A DNA stretch of 43,124 bases from JAWXUD01 sp044432945 (GTDB lineage: Bacteria > Cyanobacteriota > Vampirovibrionia > Gastranaerophilales > Gastranaerophilaceae), in NCBI GenBank assembly GCA_044432945.1, contig JAWXUD010000015.1, forward strand, positions 1-43,124, given 5' to 3'. A model generated the notes under the pieces. It had not been told where the DNA came from. It saw only the letters and a program-made list of their open reading frames with translations, and did not search any database. Shown here piece by piece: positions 41,139 to 43,124 of this stretch. Each line of letters opens with the position of its first letter. Position 1 is the stretch's first letter. A program made the translations under genes and the position numbers.

Positions 41139-41814
41139 CATATTTTTCGTATAAATCTGGTCTTTTAGATTTCGTTCTTAACAAGCTTTGTTCAGTGCGA
41201 AACTCATCAATATGTTTATGATTTCCACTCAACAAGACTTCTGGAACTTCTAAACCACGAAATTCCCGTGGCTTTGTATAATGAGGATATTCAAGCAATC
41301 CGTTAGAAAAACTATCCTCATCTGCTGAAGCAATTTTACCTAATGTACCATCAAGCTTACGACTTACAGCATCTAGAACGCACAAAGCTGGCAATTCTCC
41401 ACCTGTCAACACAAAATCTCCAAGAGATATTTCTTTAGGCTTAATTATATCTCTAATTCTCTCATCAAACCCCTCGTAATGACCACAAAGCATAATGATT
41501 TGATTATATTTCGCCAAATCATTTACCAAAACCTCACTCAAAGGCTCACCTTGAGGCGAAAGCATTATTGTAATAGAATTGTCTAATTTTTCAACACTCT
41601 CATAAGCATCAACATAAGGCTGTGCCATCAAAACCATACCAGCACCACCACCATAAGGTGTGTCATCAACTTTTTTGTGCTTATCAAGAGTAAAATCACG
41701 TGGATTTATTGTGTTTAAATTTATTACATCAGCCGAAATCGCACGCTTCATAATACTAAAAGAACAATACCCTTCAATCATCTCTGGAAAAAGCGTCAAG
41801 ATATCAAATCTCAT
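41122..41814 (-). CDS. trmD: tRNA (guanine37-N1)-methyltransferase
   Basis: 230 residues from ATG 41814, with GAAGGA at the right distance; a TTG five codons upstream is not needed. Family blocks: MRFDILTLFPEMIEG, DDTPYGGGAGMVLMAQP, MLCGHYEGFDERI and GDFVLTGGELPALCVLDAVSR, which together form the trefoil-knot SAM site. It methylates G37 of tRNAs reading codons that begin with C or G, including tRNA-Pro, preventing +1 frameshifts. It overlaps rimM by 11 bp, as in the common rimM-trmD operon. Confidence 0.95.
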   Translation of the reverse strand: MRFDILTLFPEMIEGYCSFSIMKRAISADVINLNTINPRDFTLDKHKKVDDTPYGGGAGMVLMAQPYVDAYESVEKLDNSITIMLSPQGEPLSEVLVNDLAKYNQIIMLCGHYEGFDERIRDIIKPKEISLGDFVLTGGELPALCVLDAVSRKLDGTLGKIASADEDSFSNGLLEYPHYTKPREFRGLEVPEVLLSGNHKHIDEFRTEQSLLRTKSKRPDLYEKYVKTSD

Positions 41815-42322
41815 CAATAAGTCCTTCAAGATTATTAATAACTATTCTTTTTTCCTTAATACTTACGAAAGTCACAATTGCTTTTACAAAAGGGATCAAG
41901 GCTATTTTTTTAGATTTAGTTTTAATTGAAAGCAAATCTGTCGCCCCATTATTTGAAACGCCAACTACAAAACCAATTTTTTCATCATTCTCATCAAAAA
42001 CTTCTAACCCAACCAATTCATCGATTAAAAACTCATCTTCCTCTAACGCATCACGAATAACTTTTTCATCAACATAAAGCAAAAGATCTTTATAATCCAA
42101 CAACTCATCAATAGAATTTATACCTTCAAACTTCACAATAGCAAAATTCTTATTATGACGAATACTCTTAATTTTTAAAATTTTATCTTCACCGTTTATA
42201 TTAATGGTGACTTTTTTAAGCCCACAAAAGAAATCTTGCTGATTTTTAGAAAAACCAACTTTAGCTTCACCTTGAAGCCCATGAAAATTCAAGATTTTGC
42301 CAACAGATACCAATTTTGTCAT
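41804..42322 (-). CDS. rimM: 16S rRNA processing protein RimM
   Basis: 172 residues. The N-terminal RimM barrel starts KLVSVGKILNFHGLQGEAKV, and the PRC-barrel half has DEFLIDELVGLEVFDENDEKIGFVVGV in spaced form and ends IPFVKAIVTFVSIKEKRIVI. It assists maturation of the 30S subunit head, binding protein S19. It overlaps trmD by 11 bp and follows the repeat-rich gene by 8 bp, so the three genes form an operon. Confidence 0.93.
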   Translation of the reverse strand: MTKLVSVGKILNFHGLQGEAKVGFSKNQQDFFCGLKKVTININGEDKILKIKSIRHNKNFAIVKFEGINSIDELLDYKDLLLYVDEKVIRDALEEDEFLIDELVGLEVFDENDEKIGFVVGVSNNGATDLLSIKTKSKKIALIPFVKAIVTFVSIKEKRIVINNLEGLIDEI

Positions 42323-42330
42323 AAAAAACC

Positions 42331-43124
42331 TTACTCTTTCTCTTTTTTAGTTGTTTTTTTTGCTTTTACTGGTTTTTCGAGTTTTTCAGAGTTCTCAACC
42401 TCATCAGAAACCTCAATCTCTTCTACCTTTTTTTTAGTAGCACGAGGCTTTTTAACCTTTACCTCTTCAACTTTAGTATCAGGTGTTTCTTGAACCTCTG
42501 TAGCTTCTACTTCATTATTAGCTTTTTTAAATTCTTCTGGAGCATCTGCTCTTTCTGAGTTCCATCTTTCCATACCCATTTGAGCACGAATTAAACCAAT
42601 ACCAACGTGAACTCTCCACTCGTCCATCTTTAATTGAGCAGCAATAATCTTATGACAACCAATTGGAGGAAGTGGTAATAATGGCTCATATAAATTTTTA
42701 ATAGCAAACAATTGATCAGGTGAAATCGCTAATTTACGTTTAGGGAACGACAATTTAGGCAACATCAACTTTTGTCTTACTAAATTAATACCAAAGAAAA
42801 CTTTTCTTGGTTCTAAATCAATTTTAGCTCCAATAGTTTCATGACAATCATGATTAGGCAACGGAAGCATCATTTTATACAACATTTCTATTTGTTCCAA
42901 CTGTTCTCTGCTGATAAGTAACGGCTTAGGTGCTTGATTTCTATTATTAGGTCTTCTATTATTAGGCCCACTTGGTCTGTTAAATCTATTTTGTTGAGGT
43001 GGACGATTGTACCCGCCAGAACGATTATCTCTATCATATCCGCCTTGATTGTATCCACCAGAACGGTTATCTCTGTTATACCCGCCTTGATTGTATCCAC
43101 CAGAACGGTTATCTCTGTTATACC
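42331..43124 (-). CDS. Repeat-rich, probably RNA-binding protein, 5' end outside the window
   Basis: About 264 codons are visible and the frame stays open to the right edge, so the N terminus is missing. The visible N-terminal part is a basic Arg/Asn/Gly/Tyr-rich tract with 14-residue repeats (YNRDNRSGGYNQGG), then PNNRRPNNRNQAPKP. Two copies of a ~42-residue domain follow: LYKMMLPLPNHDCHETIGAKI and LYEPLLPLPPIGCHKIIAAQL begin them, each ending with V-xx-GI-L-R. The tail is a Lys/Glu-rich stretch (VKVKKPRATKKKVEE). An internal TTG at 42900 looks like a start but lies in the middle of the open frame. Position before rimM-trmD suggests a ribosome- or RNA-related role. Confidence 0.78.
   Translation of the reverse strand, partial: YNRDNRSGGYNQGGYNRDNRSGGYNQGGYDRDNRSGGYNRPPQQNRFNRPSGPNNRRPNNRNQAPKPLLISREQLEQIEMLYKMMLPLPNHDCHETIGAKIDLEPRKVFFGINLVRQKLMLPKLSFPKRKLAISPDQLFAIKNLYEPLLPLPPIGCHKIIAAQLKMDEWRVHVGIGLIRAQMGMERWNSERADAPEEFKKANNEVEATEVQETPDTKVEEVKVKKPRATKKKVEEIEVSDEVENSEKLEKPVKAKKTTKKEKE
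42998..43123. repeat. 42-bp tandem repeat in the RNA-binding-like gene
   Basis: Two identical 42-bp units (43040-43081 and 43082-43123) and one degenerate unit (42998-43039) encode the YNRDNRSGGYNQGG repeat. The array continues beyond the window edge. Perfect identity of adjacent units suggests recent expansion or ongoing copy-number change. Confidence 0.85.

Noticed and set aside
42888..43100. Separate 70-residue minus-strand protein in another frame
   Set aside because: It is a shadow of the repeat array; the true frame is the one that continues into the LPLP-domain protein with YNRDNRSGGYNQGG repeats.
1..43124. CRISPR arrays, insertion sequences, prophage or integron
   Set aside because: No regularly spaced direct repeats of suitable length, no transposase, integrase or phage structural genes, and no terminal inverted repeats were found.

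Overview
The window is about 43 kb of low-GC (roughly one third G+C), densely coded bacterial chromosome. No phage, plasmid, insertion sequence, CRISPR array or rRNA operon is visible. The best fit is a gut member of the non-photosynthetic sister group of Cyanobacteria (Melainabacteria/Vampirovibrionia, Gastranaerophilales-like). This is an inference from gene content: three large pseudopilin-like proteins starting FTLAEVLITLGIIGVV, a diderm/LPS gene set (LpxK, an MCE/MlaD protein, an OmpH/Skp-like chaperone, an MsbA-like ABC exporter), a GH57/DUF3536 enzyme with a starch-synthase-family enzyme, FolE2, a short rubredoxin and a Thermotoga-type ferredoxin. No 16S or marker tree was available to confirm it.

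Layout. 1-3.2 kb: end of gpmI and a SNF2-family helicase. 3.2-6.3 kb: pseudopilin/XRE module 1, FolE2 and a thioredoxin-like protein. 6.3-10.5 kb: a sigma-70-family factor behind a leader with 9-bp tandem repeats, a secreted protein, an ABC exporter and a small partner. 10.5-14.3 kb: a glycine-rich CHAP-like protein, coaE, rluB-type synthase, a thioesterase, rubredoxin and an HEXXH protein. 14.4-14.7 kb: an unassigned structured RNA followed by tRNA-Pro(TGG). 14.8-20.7 kb: pseudopilin/HTH modules 2 and 3 flanking yidC, queA and a lytic transglycosylase. 20.8-23.8 kb: mlaD-like, lpxK and nth as an operon. 23.9-26.6 kb: OmpH-like, bioD and bioA. 26.7-33.3 kb: a 31-residue membrane peptide, a zinc-ribbon protein, NupC, an unusual membrane-anchored starch-synthase-family protein, DeoB and ferredoxin. 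33.4-38.7 kb: a membrane protein, PEP carboxykinase, a secreted OB-like protein and the GH57/DUF3536 enzyme. 38.7-43.1 kb: a YkgJ-like protein, a Q/N-rich protein with a membrane partner, then trmD, rimM and a repeat-rich probable RNA-binding protein cut by the window edge.

The most unusual recurring feature is the threefold module of a large pseudopilin gene placed back to back with a small helix-turn-helix gene. Each copy has its own palindromic or inverted-repeat sequence in the shared promoter region, and the pilins share an N-terminal half but diverge at the C terminus. It looks like a set of separately regulated surface or secreted pilins. Other non-standard features are the repeat-bearing leader of the sigma factor, the RNA upstream of tRNA-Pro that repeats the first 11 nt of that tRNA, an eight-heptad alanine coiled coil on a starch-synthase-family enzyme, a conserved-looking 31-residue membrane peptide, and several genes whose -10 box lies only 6 nt from the start codon (probable leaderless mRNAs).

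Metabolically, NupC and DeoB form a nucleoside salvage set. PEP carboxykinase, phosphoglycerate mutase, the starch-synthase-family enzyme and GH57 point to gluconeogenesis and glycogen. BioD/BioA make biotin intermediates. FolE2 and QueA are both compatible with queuosine synthesis.
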